Source of the DNA: Stenotrophomonas sp. UBA2629
GTDB taxonomy: Bacteria; Pseudomonadota; Gammaproteobacteria; Xanthomonadales; Xanthomonadaceae
Assembly: GCA_002359895.1 (NCBI GenBank)
Contig: DEOB01000004.1
Span: forward strand, 62,001 to 126,000
DNA: 64,000 nucleotides
Reading direction: 5' to 3'
A program made the translations under genes and the position numbers. This document shows, piece by piece, positions 32,114-41,350 of the stretch (the first letter of the stretch is position 1; each line of letters starts with the position of its first letter). A model generated the notes under the pieces. The model was not told the origin of the DNA, searched no databases, and was given only the letters and a program-made list of their open reading frames with translations.

Positions 32114-33820
32114 TCAATGCCCGGCGCAATCGCAGCCCTTCCAACCGGCGTGTTTGCTGGTCTGGCCGATGCCGGGATTGAACGTATTGCTCGGGTCCAG
32201 CTGCTGATAAAACTTCGCCAGCGCCGGCTTGGCCGGATACAGATGGCCGACGTTGTGCTCGGCCGGATATTCCGCACCACGTTCGTCCAGCAACTTCCAC
32301 ATGGCGTGCTCAATCGCCATCGGGTCCTCGCCCTTGCGCGCGATGTAATCCTGATGGAACACATGGCACAGGAAATGGCCGTAGTAGAGCTTGTGCAGCA
32401 AGCGGTCGTCCAAATCCGCCGGCAGCTGCTCAAACCACTCACGGTCATCACGACGCAGCGCGATATCCAACGCGACGATGTCCTCCACCTGCGCGCGGTG
32501 CACTTCGCGATAACGCACCGCCGCACCGGCCACCGCGAAGCGATGCAGAAATGCCTTACGCCCCTCCTCCGGCGTGCAATGAAAGTAATCGCCTTCGTGG
32601 GCGGCAAAAAACTCGCGCAACCAGCTTTCGGTCGCGGCAGCATCCTGCGCGGACACCTTCACCAACAGGTGATGCTCATAACGCTGGCGAAACTCGCCCA
32701 TGCGCTTGGGCAGATGCGACGGCAGCATGCCGGTCAGCAGTTGCATCGCGTGATCGGTAACCCCGCGCAGGCCAAGCCGCTCGAACCAGCCATCCACACG
32801 GCTCTTCAACGCGAACGCGGCAGGCACGCGTGCAGTGCCGAGTTTGTCGATCAGCAGGAACGTGTCTTTGCCGTAACGCTCGCCAATGTCGTAGGCAACG
32901 CGATGGATGTACTCACCGGAAATCGGCAGACGCTCGAAGCCAGTGAGCAGATGCCGGCGGATTTCCGCGAGGCTGTCGGTGCGGTTGCTGCCGATGTAGA
33001 ACACCTCGGCGGCTTCTTTGGCGAAGGTATCCAGGCGCACCGCAAACACCGCCAGCTTGCCGGCCGAGCCGGACGCTTCGTAATGTCGGCTGGGGTCGGC
33101 ATTGAAGCGCGCGGGCGTGGCGGCATCCACCTGACTCACCTGCGCGGCGTAATGCGGATCAGACGCCGCACGCGCGGCATCGTTGCCCACATCCGTCGGC
33201 TGATAGTCACCGGCCTGCACGCGCTGCAGGATTTCCTCCGGCGTGTCGCCCAGCGCGATGCCCAGGTGATTGACCAACTGCAGCTCGCCACGCGCATCCA
33301 CCTGCGCGTACAGCGCCAACTCGGTGTACGCCGGCCCGCGCCGCACCAGTGAACCGCCGGAGTTGTTGCACACTCCCCCCAGCACCGATGCGCCGATGCA
33401 GGAAGAGCCAATCACCGAATGCGGTTCACGCCCCAGCGGCGCCAGCAGTTGTTCAAGTCGATCCAGCGTGGCGCCCGGCAGGCACAGCACCTGCTCGCCG
33501 TTGTTGAGCAGCTGCACCCCGGTGAGGCGCAGCGTGTTGATCAATACGACCGGCCGGCCATAGTCATCACCATCTGGCGTGGAGCCGCCGGTCAACCCAG
33601 TGTTGGCGGCCTGCAGAATGACCGCTGCACCGCCCTGCACTGCCGCCTGCAACGCACGCCACATTTCCAGCAGCGTGCCCGGGCGCACCACGGCCAACAC
33701 CGCACCTTCACCAAAGCGATAGCCCTTGCGGAAACGGCGCGTTGCCTTATCACCGGTCAGCACATGGGCATGGCCCACCGCCGCGCGCAGCTGCGCGATT
33801 ACTGCATCGTGCGTGCTCAT
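32114..33820 (-). CDS. dld: Quinone-dependent D-lactate dehydrogenase
   Basis: A membrane-associated FAD enzyme oxidising D-lactate to pyruvate with electrons passed to quinone. The 568 residues match E. coli Dld (571). An FAD PCMH domain with ANTGLTGGSTPDGDDY and GSSCIGASVLGGVCNNSGG is followed by the D-lactate membrane-binding region (HHLLVKVS, FHCTPEEGRKAFLHRF, YYGHFLCHVFHQDY). Its start overlaps the lldD stop by four bases (33817-33820), so translation is coupled. It is the last gene of the lactate operon, allowing both stereoisomers to be used. Confidence 0.95.
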   Translation of the reverse strand: MSTHDAVIAQLRAAVGHAHVLTGDKATRRFRKGYRFGEGAVLAVVRPGTLLEMWRALQAAVQGGAAVILQAANTGLTGGSTPDGDDYGRPVVLINTLRLTGVQLLNNGEQVLCLPGATLDRLEQLLAPLGREPHSVIGSSCIGASVLGGVCNNSGGSLVRRGPAYTELALYAQVDARGELQLVNHLGIALGDTPEEILQRVQAGDYQPTDVGNDAARAASDPHYAAQVSQVDAATPARFNADPSRHYEASGSAGKLAVFAVRLDTFAKEAAEVFYIGSNRTDSLAEIRRHLLTGFERLPISGEYIHRVAYDIGERYGKDTFLLIDKLGTARVPAAFALKSRVDGWFERLGLRGVTDHAMQLLTGMLPSHLPKRMGEFRQRYEHHLLVKVSAQDAAATESWLREFFAAHEGDYFHCTPEEGRKAFLHRFAVAGAAVRYREVHRAQVEDIVALDIALRRDDREWFEQLPADLDDRLLHKLYYGHFLCHVFHQDYIARKGEDPMAIEHAMWKLLDERGAEYPAEHNVGHLYPAKPALAKFYQQLDPSNTFNPGIGQTSKHAGWKGCDCAGH

Positions 33821-34956
33821 GCCAGGTTGACCAGCGAATCGCGGCCGATGTCACTGATGCGGCGCGCGCCGGTCAAGGTCATCGCTACGCGCATTTCCTT
33901 GGCGAACAGATCCAGAAGATTGGCGACACCAGCCTGGCCCTGTGCTGCCAGTGCATACACAAACGCACGGCCCAGCAAAACGCTGTCGGCGCCGAGTGCG
34001 AGCATGCGCACGACATCCAGGCCGTTGCGGATGCCGGAGTCGGCCAGAATCTTCAGGTCGCCCTGCACCGCATCGGCAATTGCCGGCAACGCACGCGCAG
34101 TGGACAGCACACCGTCCAACTGACGGCCACCGTGATTGGATACCACGATGCCATCGGCGCCAAAGCGCACCGCATCACGCGCATCGTCTGGATCAAGAAT
34201 GCCCTTGATGACCATCGGGCCTTTCCAGAATTCGCGAATCCATTCCAGGTCTTTCCACGAAATGGACGGATCAAAATTACTGCCCAACCAACCGATGTAG
34301 TCCTCCAGCCCGGTCGGGCTGCCGCGATAGGCGGAGATGTTGCCCAGATCATGCGGGCGCCCACAAACGCCCACATCCCACGCCCAACGCGGATGCGTGA
34401 CTGCCTGGCCGATGCGACGAACACCCGCATTCGGGCCACTCATGCCCGAGTGCGCATCGCGGTAGCGCGCGCCCGGTACGGGCATATCAACGGTGAATAC
34501 CAAGGTGGTGACGCCGGCCGCCTGCGCGCGCTCCAACGCGTTGCGCATGAAGCCGCGATCACGCAGCACATACAGCTGGAACCACATGGGTCGCTTGATC
34601 GACGGCGCCACTTCTTCAATCGGGCACACCGACACGGTGGACAGGGTGAACGGCACGCCACGGCTTTCGGCCGCGCGCGCGGCCTGCACTTCACCGCGGC
34701 GTGCATACATTCCGGTCAGGCCGACCGGCGCCAAGGCCAATGGCATGGCAAGTTTTTCGCCGAACAGTTCGGTTTCCAGACTGAGGTCGGACATGTCACG
34801 CAGGATGCGCTGGCGCAGCGCGATGTCGGACAGATCGGAAACATTACGTTTGAGCGTGTGTTCGGCATACGCGCCGCCATCGATGTAGTGGAATAGGAAC
34901 GGCGGCAGACGACGCTGCGCGGCCGCACGGTAATCGGTGGAGGCGGAGATGATCAT
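33817..34956 (-). CDS. lldD: FMN-dependent L-lactate dehydrogenase
   Basis: Oxidises L-lactate to pyruvate at the inner membrane and delivers electrons to quinone. The 379-residue protein (E. coli 396) starts MIISASTDYRAAAQRRLP, the LldD-type start, and contains FTLSTVSVCPIEEV, FQLYVLRDR, IVIKGILDPDDA-like GPMVIKGILDP (FMN Lys) and VSNHGGRQLDG with the catalytic His and substrate Arg. It begins three bases after lldR and overlaps dld. Under LldR control. Confidence 0.96.
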   Translation of the reverse strand: MIISASTDYRAAAQRRLPPFLFHYIDGGAYAEHTLKRNVSDLSDIALRQRILRDMSDLSLETELFGEKLAMPLALAPVGLTGMYARRGEVQAARAAESRGVPFTLSTVSVCPIEEVAPSIKRPMWFQLYVLRDRGFMRNALERAQAAGVTTLVFTVDMPVPGARYRDAHSGMSGPNAGVRRIGQAVTHPRWAWDVGVCGRPHDLGNISAYRGSPTGLEDYIGWLGSNFDPSISWKDLEWIREFWKGPMVIKGILDPDDARDAVRFGADGIVVSNHGGRQLDGVLSTARALPAIADAVQGDLKILADSGIRNGLDVVRMLALGADSVLLGRAFVYALAAQGQAGVANLLDLFAKEMRVAMTLTGARRISDIGRDSLVNLA

Positions 34957-34959
34957 GGG

Positions 34960-35724
34960 TCAACCGTGGGGAGAAGGAAGACGCGATGCGCGAGCGCGCC
35001 GCGCATCGTTTTCGTCGAGTGTGCGCAGCGTGGTGTGCACGAACTCAAGGTGCGCATGCGCGGCGGCACGCGCGCGTTCGGGGTCACCGGCCAGCACCGC
35101 ATCCATCATTTCGCGGTGTTGGTTGGACAGCGGTGAGAAGGTGCTCGCGGCGGTGTAGAGCTTTTCGCGGCTCTGCGAAATATTGGTCTGCAGCAGTTCA
35201 AACAGGCCGCGCATCACCTGCAGCAGCACCAGGTTGTGCGAGGCCTCGGCAATGGACAGATGAAACGCCGCATCGGCCTGCGCTTCACCGGCCGGGTCGT
35301 CCTTGCCATGCGCGTCCATCATGGTCTGGAAGGCCTGCGCAATGCGCGCGCGATCATCATCGGTGGCCCGCAATGCGGCATGCCACGCGGTGGCACCTTC
35401 GAGGGCGTGGCGGATTTCCAGCACGTCAAAACGATATTCCGGATCACCCTGAAACAGCGGCAGATACGGTGCCAACGGTTCATCCAATGCCTGCCGCGCG
35501 CGGGCAGCCGGTTCGGCCACATAGGTGCCGCCACCCATGCGGGCGATCAGCACACCTTGGCTGCCGAGCTGCGCGATCGCCTCACGCAGTGCGGTGCGTG
35601 ACACGCCAAGCTGCACGGCAAGCGTGCGCTCGGCAGGCAGCCGGTCACCCGGCTGCAGTTGTTGTTCGTCCACCAGCGCGCGCAGTTGCGCGGCCACCTT
35701 GTCGGAAATGCGTTGCGTACTCAT
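34960..35724 (-). CDS. lldR: GntR/FadR-family lactate-responsive regulator
   Basis: A 254-residue regulator with N-terminal winged helix (DRLPAERTLAVQLGVSRTALREAIAQL, split here: residues about 25-50) and a C-terminal FCD domain whose Asp, Asn and His metal residues are suggested by FDVLEIRHALEG, AFHLSIAEASHN and NQHREMMDAV. It lies inside the operon between permease and dehydrogenase, as in E. coli lldPRD. Two TTGGT-NNN-ACCAA operators upstream of lldP match its family binding mode. ATG 35724 is preferred; the long upstream open frame is antisense shadow of lldP. Confidence 0.93.
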   Translation of the reverse strand: MSTQRISDKVAAQLRALVDEQQLQPGDRLPAERTLAVQLGVSRTALREAIAQLGSQGVLIARMGGGTYVAEPAARARQALDEPLAPYLPLFQGDPEYRFDVLEIRHALEGATAWHAALRATDDDRARIAQAFQTMMDAHGKDDPAGEAQADAAFHLSIAEASHNLVLLQVMRGLFELLQTNISQSREKLYTAASTFSPLSNQHREMMDAVLAGDPERARAAAHAHLEFVHTTLRTLDENDARRARASRLPSPHG

Positions 35725-35777
35725 GCCGACATTGTGGCCCGAAGCAGCACGGCGTTGGCGGACAAGTGGCGCATGGC

Positions 35778-37436
35778 TCAGGGAATCATCCAAGTGAGCC
35801 AGTACGCCTGCGCGGTGGTGATCAGGCCGACCATCACGGTGAAGATCAAACTGTGCTTGACGGTGAAGCGGAACAGGTCTGCCTCCTTGCCCGCCAGGCC
35901 CACCGCCGCACAGGCAATGGCGATGGATTGCGGGGAGATCATCTTGCCAGTGACGCCGCCGGTGGTGTTGGCGGCGACCAGCAACACTTCGGACACGCCA
36001 ATCTGCTGCGCGGTGGTCGCCTGCAAGGCCGAGAACAAGGCGTTGGATGAGGTATCCGAACCGGTCAGGAACACGCCCAACCAACCCAGGAACGGCGAGA
36101 AGAACGTAAACGCCTTGCCGGTGTGTGCCAAGGCCAAGGCCAGCGTCGCCGACAGGCCCGAGTAGTTGGCGATGAAGGCAAACGCCAGCACCATGCCGAT
36201 CGAGTAGATGGGCGTCTTCAGCTCGTTGACCGTTTCGCCGAACGTACCGATGGCGGCACGCACCGGCATGCGTAGGTAGACGATGGTGATCACGGCCGCC
36301 AGCATGATGGCCGTGCCCGTGGCCGAGAACGCGTCGAACGTGTAGACCGCGTCATACGCCGTGGGTGCGTTCACGATGGGCGGCATCTTCTGCACCAGTT
36401 GATCCAAACCCGGCACTGGTAGTTTCAACACCCAATCCTGCAGCGGCCCGCCAGCGGCAAACAACGCCTTGAACGGCTTGATGCTCCACACGGTGACCAT
36501 GGCAGTGAGGATCAGGAACGGCGACCACGCCTTGGTGATCTGGCCAGCGCTGTAACGCGGGGCGTCCAACGCCTGGGCCGCCGCTTCGGCGCTGGCGTCG
36601 GTATCAAAACGGAAGATGCGCTTGGGCTGCCAGCGGCGCAGGAACAAGGTCAAACACACCAGCGAAGCGAGCGAGGCGGTGATGTCCGGCAGCTCCGGGC
36701 CGATGAAATTGGAGGTCAGGTACTGGGCGATGGCGAACGAGCCGCCCGCCACCAGCACCGCCGGCCACGTCTCTTTGACGCCGCGCCAGCCATCCATGAT
36801 GGCCATGATCCAGAACAGCACGATGATCGTGAGGAACGGCAACTGGCGCCCGGCCATCTGCCCGATCTCGAACGCATCCAGCCCGGTGACCTGGCCGGCA
36901 ACGATGATCGGGATGCCCATCGCACCAAATGCCACCGGCGCGGTGTTGACGATCAGACATAGGCCCGCTGCATACAGCGGCTTGAAGCCCAGGCCGACCA
37001 ACAACGCAGCGGTGATCGCCACCGGCGCGCCGAAACCAGCGGCGCCTTCCAAAAACGCACCGAAGGCGAAACCCACCATCAGCATCTGCAGGCGCTGGTC
37101 TTCGGTCACCGACAGGATCGAGGCGCGGATGATGGCGAACTGGCCGGTCTTGACCGCCACTTTGTACAGAAACACGGCGCCGATGATGATCCAGGCAATC
37201 GGCCACAACCCGTAAAGGAAGCCAAAGCCCACCGCACCAAATGCCTGTGCCACCGGCATGCGATAGAAAAACAGTGCCACGACCAAGGCAATGGCCACGG
37301 TGAGGGTGCCGGCAAGCCAGCCCTTCATGCGCAGCACGGCCAGGGCCACGAAGAAGAAAGCGATCGGCAACAGCGCGATCAGGCTGGACAGCCAGAGGTT
37401 GCCAGCGGGGTCGTACAGTTGTTCCCAGGGCTGCAT
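35778..37436 (-). CDS. lldP: L-lactate permease
   Basis: An inner-membrane lactate:proton symporter of 552 residues (E. coli LldP 551) starting MQPWEQLYDPAGNLWLSSL, which is nearly the E. coli start. Around 12-14 hydrophobic helices are visible, with the family signatures AFGAFLEGAAGFGAPVAIT and FLTGSDTSSNALFSALQ. The extended frame to 37496 has no family match. It is the first gene of lldPRD-dld and is preceded by two LldR-type operators. It should import both lactate isomers and perhaps glycolate. Confidence 0.96.
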   Translation of the reverse strand: MQPWEQLYDPAGNLWLSSLIALLPIAFFFVALAVLRMKGWLAGTLTVAIALVVALFFYRMPVAQAFGAVGFGFLYGLWPIAWIIIGAVFLYKVAVKTGQFAIIRASILSVTEDQRLQMLMVGFAFGAFLEGAAGFGAPVAITAALLVGLGFKPLYAAGLCLIVNTAPVAFGAMGIPIIVAGQVTGLDAFEIGQMAGRQLPFLTIIVLFWIMAIMDGWRGVKETWPAVLVAGGSFAIAQYLTSNFIGPELPDITASLASLVCLTLFLRRWQPKRIFRFDTDASAEAAAQALDAPRYSAGQITKAWSPFLILTAMVTVWSIKPFKALFAAGGPLQDWVLKLPVPGLDQLVQKMPPIVNAPTAYDAVYTFDAFSATGTAIMLAAVITIVYLRMPVRAAIGTFGETVNELKTPIYSIGMVLAFAFIANYSGLSATLALALAHTGKAFTFFSPFLGWLGVFLTGSDTSSNALFSALQATTAQQIGVSEVLLVAANTTGGVTGKMISPQSIAIACAAVGLAGKEADLFRFTVKHSLIFTVMVGLITTAQAYWLTWMIP

Positions 37437-37496
37437 GCAGGTTCTCGACAAGGGCGGAGGCGGCCCACCCGAAGGTGGATATCTGCTGGCCAGCAA

Positions 37497-37511
37497 ATTG
37501 GTATTACCAAT
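37497..37511. promoter_or_regulatory. LldR-type operator O2 (promoter-proximal)
   Basis: ATTGGT-ATT-ACCAAT, a perfect palindrome with 3-base spacer, matching the TNGTNNNACNA pattern of FadR-subfamily regulators. It is 60 bases upstream of the lldP start. Confidence 0.8.
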
Positions 37512-37592
37512 ATTGAATTGCTGCGACCAGCAAGCCGCGATTGAATCGCCGTTTCAGCGAAGATCCTATTAGACCATAGGGTTAATCCGCAT

Positions 37593-37609
37593 AATTGGTC
37601 AGACCAATT
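37593..37609. promoter_or_regulatory. LldR-type operator O1 (distal)
   Basis: AATTGGT-CAG-ACCAATT, a perfect 17-base palindrome with 3-base spacer. Its centre is 97 bases from that of O2, close to the two-operator arrangement of E. coli lldPRD, where LldR forms a repression loop. A weaker partial site (TATGGTCTAATA on the minus strand, near 37568-37579) lies between them. Confidence 0.8.
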
Positions 37610-37640
37610 GTCATTCAAGCGCGGGAACGTTCCACAAAAA

Positions 37641-37669
37641 AGCCGGCAACGTTGCCGTGCCGGCTTTTT
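37641..37669 (-). terminator. Rho-independent terminator of lepB
   Basis: AGCCGGCA and TGCCGGCT pair as an 8-bp stem with a 9-base loop. A-run before and T-run after mean it works in both directions; on the minus strand TTTTTT follows, 31 bases past the lepB stop. Confidence 0.9.
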
Positions 37670-37699
37670 CTGTTCGCAGCTCTGTCTGCCGGTGCAGTG

Positions 37700-38320
37700 T
37701 TACAGGCGCCGCCAACGCGGTCCTTCGCCCCGCCGCCAATACACCGCCAACGCTTTGCCATAGACCGCATCGGCATCCACCAGCCCAAAGAAACGGCCAT
37801 CAATGCTGTTGCCGCGATGGTCGCCCAACATGAGCAGCTTGCCGTCAGGAATGGTGATACCGGCGATGTCAGGGCCACCGCCCAGATCGAGATCCAACTG
37901 CACCGGCTTTGCGCCAAACGCTTCGCTGGCGATGGATTGCTGCAGCCGCTGGCCATTGATGCTGAGGTAGCCGTCGTGCAGTTCCACACGGTCACCGGCC
38001 ACCGCCACCACGCGCTTGATCAGGCGGATGCCGTCGGCCGGTGAATTGAACACCGCCACATCGCCACGTTGCGGTTGTTGCTGGCCGAGCAGTTGCACAT
38101 CGGTAAACGGCAAGCGCAGACCATAGGCACGCATGTCCACCACAACGCGATCGCCCGGCTGCAAGGTGGGCTGCATCGAACCGCTGGGCACCTGGTAATG
38201 ATTGGCCAAGCTGTCGCGCGCGGCGAACAACAGCAGCAGCGTTACCGCCAGCGGCACCGCCTCGCGGCGTAACCAGGCAAGTGCGGGAGAAAGCCGGGAG
38301 GCCGATGCGGTCGCGTTCAT
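37700..38320 (-). CDS. lepB: Signal peptidase I, short form
   Basis: Cleaves signal peptides of exported proteins at the outer face of the inner membrane. The 206-residue protein has one N-terminal transmembrane helix (about 21-35), the S26 box with nucleophile Ser48 (VPSGSMQPTL), catalytic Lys102 (RLIKRVVAVAGD), and box E GDHRGNSIDGRFFG. It is shorter than the main LepB of gamma-proteobacteria and sits alone rather than after lepA, so it is probably a second or specialised signal peptidase. ATG 38320 begins at the family start; the frame to 38407 overlaps spacer. Confidence 0.9.
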   Translation of the reverse strand: MNATASASRLSPALAWLRREAVPLAVTLLLLFAARDSLANHYQVPSGSMQPTLQPGDRVVVDMRAYGLRLPFTDVQLLGQQQPQRGDVAVFNSPADGIRLIKRVVAVAGDRVELHDGYLSINGQRLQQSIASEAFGAKPVQLDLDLGGGPDIAGITIPDGKLLMLGDHRGNSIDGRFFGLVDADAVYGKALAVYWRRGEGPRWRRL

Positions 38321-38409
38321 GCCAATCACCACTGCGGTAGGTGAGCAATGGACAACACGCAGCGACAGCAAGTTCCCGCAGCTGCGCCGCAACGCCGATG
38401 GACACACAG

Positions 38410-38439
38410 ACGAACGGCAGGGTTTCCCCTGCCGTTCGT
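38410..38439. terminator. Long inverted repeat between the M3 peptidase and lepB
   Basis: ACGAACGGCAGGG and CCCTGCCGTTCGT form a perfect 13-bp stem with a TTTC loop, 31 bases after the peptidase stop. No T run follows on the minus strand, so it may act with Rho or protect the messenger end. Confidence 0.65.
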
Positions 38440-38470
38440 GATCAACACGTATCCGACGTACTGCGCGTGA

Positions 38471-40630
38471 TTATTTCAAACCACGGTTGTGCAGCAGCGG
38501 CTCCACACTCGGGTCCTTGCCACGGAAGTCGCGGTAGGCCGTGGACAGGTCACGCGTGTTGCCGATGGAGAGGATCTTGTCGCGGAACACCTGGCCGTTC
38601 TCACGGGTGAGACCGCCATTCTCCTTGAACCACTCAAAGGCATCGTGATCGATCATTTCCGCCCAGAAATAGGCGTAATAACCGGCCGAATAACCGCCGC
38701 CCCAGATGTGGTCGAAATAGCTGCTGCGGTAACGCGGCGGCACCTGCGACAGATCTACCTTGAAGCGCTTGAGCGCGTCGGCTTCAAATTTGTTCACGTC
38801 CTGCAACGGCGCATCGGCGCCCTGCGTGTGCCATGCCATATCCAGCAACGCCGCCGACAGGTACTCGGTGGTGGCATAGCCCTGGTTGAAGGTCTTGGCC
38901 TTGGCGATCTTGTCCACCAATGCCTGCGGCATGGCTTCCTTGGTCTGGTAGTGCTTGGCGTAGTTGGCAAACACCTTCGGGTCCGATGCCCAGTGCTCGT
39001 TGAACTGCGACGGGAACTCGACAAAGTCACGCGGCACGCCGGTACCGGCAACGCTGGGGTACCTGGTGTTGGAGAACATGCCGTGCAGCGCATGGCCGAA
39101 CTCATGGAACATGGTGGTCACGTCATCCCAGCTCAGCAGTGCCGGTTGGCCCGCTGCAGGCTTGGTGAAGTTGCACACGTTGTAGACCACCGGCTTGGTG
39201 CCGGTCAGGCCGTTCTGTTCAACGAACACATCCATCCACGCGCCACCGGACTTGCTGTCACGCTTGTAGAAATCGGCGTAGAACAGCGCAAGTGACTTTC
39301 CGTCGGCATCGGTCACCTCGAACACGCGCACGTCCGGGTGATACACCGGCAGATCCTTGCGCTCGGCAAAGGTCACGCCGTACAGCTGGTTGGCGGCGAA
39401 GAACACGCCGTTCTGCAGCACGTTGTCCAGCTCGAAGTACGGCTTGATCTGCGCCTCGTCCAGGTCGTACTTGGCCTTGCGCACCTGCTCGGCGTAGAAA
39501 TCCCAATCCGATGCGCTGGCCTTGAAGCCGCCCTTCTGAGCATCGATCACCTTCTGGATTTCAGCCAGCTCACCGCGTGCCTTGGCGGTGGCCGCCGGCA
39601 CGGTGTCGGTCAGCAGCTTCAGCGCGTTGGCCGGGTTCTGCGCCATCTGGTCGGTGAGGTTGTAAGCGGCGTAGTTGGGGAAGCCCAACAGCTTGGCCTT
39701 GGCCGCACGCAGCTGCGACAAACGCTGGATGATCTTGCGGGTGTCATTGGCGTCGCCGTGCTCGGTACGCGTTTCCGAGGCTTCCAGCACCTTGGCGCGC
39801 GCGTCGCGGTTCTGCAGCGACATCAGTGCCGGCTGCTGCGTGGTGTTCTGCAGGCTCAGCACCCACTTGCCATCGAGCTTGCGGCCCTTGGCGGCGTCTT
39901 CAGCGGCAGCCAGATCGGCATCGGACAAACCCGCCAGCTGCGCCTTGTCATCAAACACCACCGCACCGGCCGCCGTGGCAGCCACCAGCTTGTTGTGGAA
40001 GTCGTTGGCGAGCGTGGCTTCCTCGGCGTTGTACTGCTTCAACGTTTCCTTGTCGGTGTCGTTGAGCTGGGCGCCGGCCTTGACGAAGCCCTTGTAGGTT
40101 TCTTCAACCACGCGCAGCTGCTCCGGCTCCAGGCCAGCGCCTTCGCGTGCGTCGTATACCGTCTTCACGCGGTCGAACAACTTGGCATCCAGGTAAATGG
40201 CGTCGCTGTGCGCGGCCAGTTTGGGCACCACGTCTTCCTGAATCTTCTGCCGCTCCGGGTTGGTGTCGGCCTGCACCACGCTGAAGAACACGCGGCTGAC
40301 ACGGTCCAGGATGGCACCGGACTGCTCCATCGGCAGCAGGGTGTTGTCGAAGGTGGCCGGCTGCGTGTTGTCGGTGATCTGCTTGATCTCGGCCAGGTGC
40401 TGGCGCATGCCTTCTTCGAAGGCCGGCAGGTAGTCACTGTCTTTGATCTTGTCGAACGCCGGTGCCTGGAACGGCAACGAGCTGGCGGTCATGAACGGGT
40501 TGGTCGAAGCTTCGGCCGGCTGGCCGGCGGCGGCGGGGGTATCGGTGCTCACGGGGGTGGTGGACTCCTTGCCGGAACAAGCGGCCAGCGCAAGACTGAT
40601 GGCGGCGGCCAGAACAACGGTACGCGACAT
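38471..40630 (-). CDS. M3-family oligopeptidase, lipoprotein (Dcp-like)
   Basis: A zinc dipeptidyl carboxypeptidase-type peptidase of 719 residues. The signal peptide ends with lipobox LAAC (Cys18), so it is lipidated and periplasmic or on the outer membrane, unlike cytosolic OpdA. The zinc site HEFGH with downstream Glu (LSWDDVTTMFHEFGHALHG, then DFVEFPSQFNEHW) is intact, and YFDHIWGGGYSAGYYAYFWAE is typical for M3A. ATG 40630 has AAAGGAG upstream. Stands alone; likely recycles small peptides outside the inner membrane. Confidence 0.92.
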   Translation of the reverse strand: MSRTVVLAAAISLALAACSGKESTTPVSTDTPAAAGQPAEASTNPFMTASSLPFQAPAFDKIKDSDYLPAFEEGMRQHLAEIKQITDNTQPATFDNTLLPMEQSGAILDRVSRVFFSVVQADTNPERQKIQEDVVPKLAAHSDAIYLDAKLFDRVKTVYDAREGAGLEPEQLRVVEETYKGFVKAGAQLNDTDKETLKQYNAEEATLANDFHNKLVAATAAGAVVFDDKAQLAGLSDADLAAAEDAAKGRKLDGKWVLSLQNTTQQPALMSLQNRDARAKVLEASETRTEHGDANDTRKIIQRLSQLRAAKAKLLGFPNYAAYNLTDQMAQNPANALKLLTDTVPAATAKARGELAEIQKVIDAQKGGFKASASDWDFYAEQVRKAKYDLDEAQIKPYFELDNVLQNGVFFAANQLYGVTFAERKDLPVYHPDVRVFEVTDADGKSLALFYADFYKRDSKSGGAWMDVFVEQNGLTGTKPVVYNVCNFTKPAAGQPALLSWDDVTTMFHEFGHALHGMFSNTRYPSVAGTGVPRDFVEFPSQFNEHWASDPKVFANYAKHYQTKEAMPQALVDKIAKAKTFNQGYATTEYLSAALLDMAWHTQGADAPLQDVNKFEADALKRFKVDLSQVPPRYRSSYFDHIWGGGYSAGYYAYFWAEMIDHDAFEWFKENGGLTRENGQVFRDKILSIGNTRDLSTAYRDFRGKDPSVEPLLHNRGLK

Positions 40631-40744
40631 GAAACGGCTCCTTTGGGAACGGGCGTGAATCAGCCCATTACCCTACTCCGTTGCCGCCCACCCGGCATGT
40701 GCCGATGTTGGCGCAGCAAGGCGTCTTCTCTGCCTATCAGCGCC

Positions 40745-41347
40745 TCATCCGCCCCTGCGGTTCTTGCCCATCCACTGCGTGTACCACTGGCGGATGCGGG
40801 CCATATCGGCCACGTCGTCGCCGGTGGTAGCCAAAGCCGGGCCAAAACCAATCACCCGCTCGGGGTAATGGAAATACGCCGTGATCACCGGCACTTCGGC
40901 CATCCGCGCAATCTTGAGAAAGCCGCCCTTCCACTCCTTGACCGGCTTGCGCGTGCCTTCCGGCGCCAGCGCGTACCAGATGTGCTCGCGGCTGCGGATC
41001 ATCTCCACCGCCTGGCCCACCGTGCCCTGCGGCGAACTGCGATTGAGCGGCACCACGCCCAGCCCGCGCAGCACCGCGCTCAGCGGCCACCAGAACAACT
41101 TGTCCTTGCCGAGGATGCGCGCGTCCAGGCCCAACGCCATTTTTGCCGCCAGCCCCCACAAACCATCCCAGTTGGAGGTGTGGGGCGCAGCAATGACCAC
41201 CGCCTTGGCAATGTCGGGAATGGGCCCACGGATGCGCCAACCGCCCAGGCGCAGAACGGTGCGCCCCAGCCAGCGCGTGAATGCGCCTGCTTTTACCTGC
41301 GGGATGTTCGGCGGAATGACAGGCACCACCGGCTCAGGATTGCTCAA
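40745..41347 (-). CDS. 1-Acyl-glycerol-3-phosphate acyltransferase-like protein
   Basis: A 200-residue PlsC-family acyltransferase. The HX4D catalytic motif appears as HTSNWD (in APHTSNWDG), followed by the glycerophosphate motif APEGTR and a hydrophobic PVITAYFHYP. Short acyltransferases with HTSNWDG are mostly uncharacterised and differ from PlsC (HQSNWD context), so lipid substrate is uncertain. The start is TTG 41347, three bases after the arfB stop and with GGGAG six bases upstream, pointing to coupling with arfB. Confidence 0.82.
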   Translation of the reverse strand: MSNPEPVVPVIPPNIPQVKAGAFTRWLGRTVLRLGGWRIRGPIPDIAKAVVIAAPHTSNWDGLWGLAAKMALGLDARILGKDKLFWWPLSAVLRGLGVVPLNRSSPQGTVGQAVEMIRSREHIWYALAPEGTRKPVKEWKGGFLKIARMAEVPVITAYFHYPERVIGFGPALATTGDDVADMARIRQWYTQWMGKNRRGG

Positions 41348-41350
41348 GCA

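Noticed and set aside
35725..36084. N-terminal extension of lldR
   Set aside because: It reads antisense-like out-of-frame sequence within lldP and has no GntR similarity; the helix-turn-helix begins right after ATG 35724.
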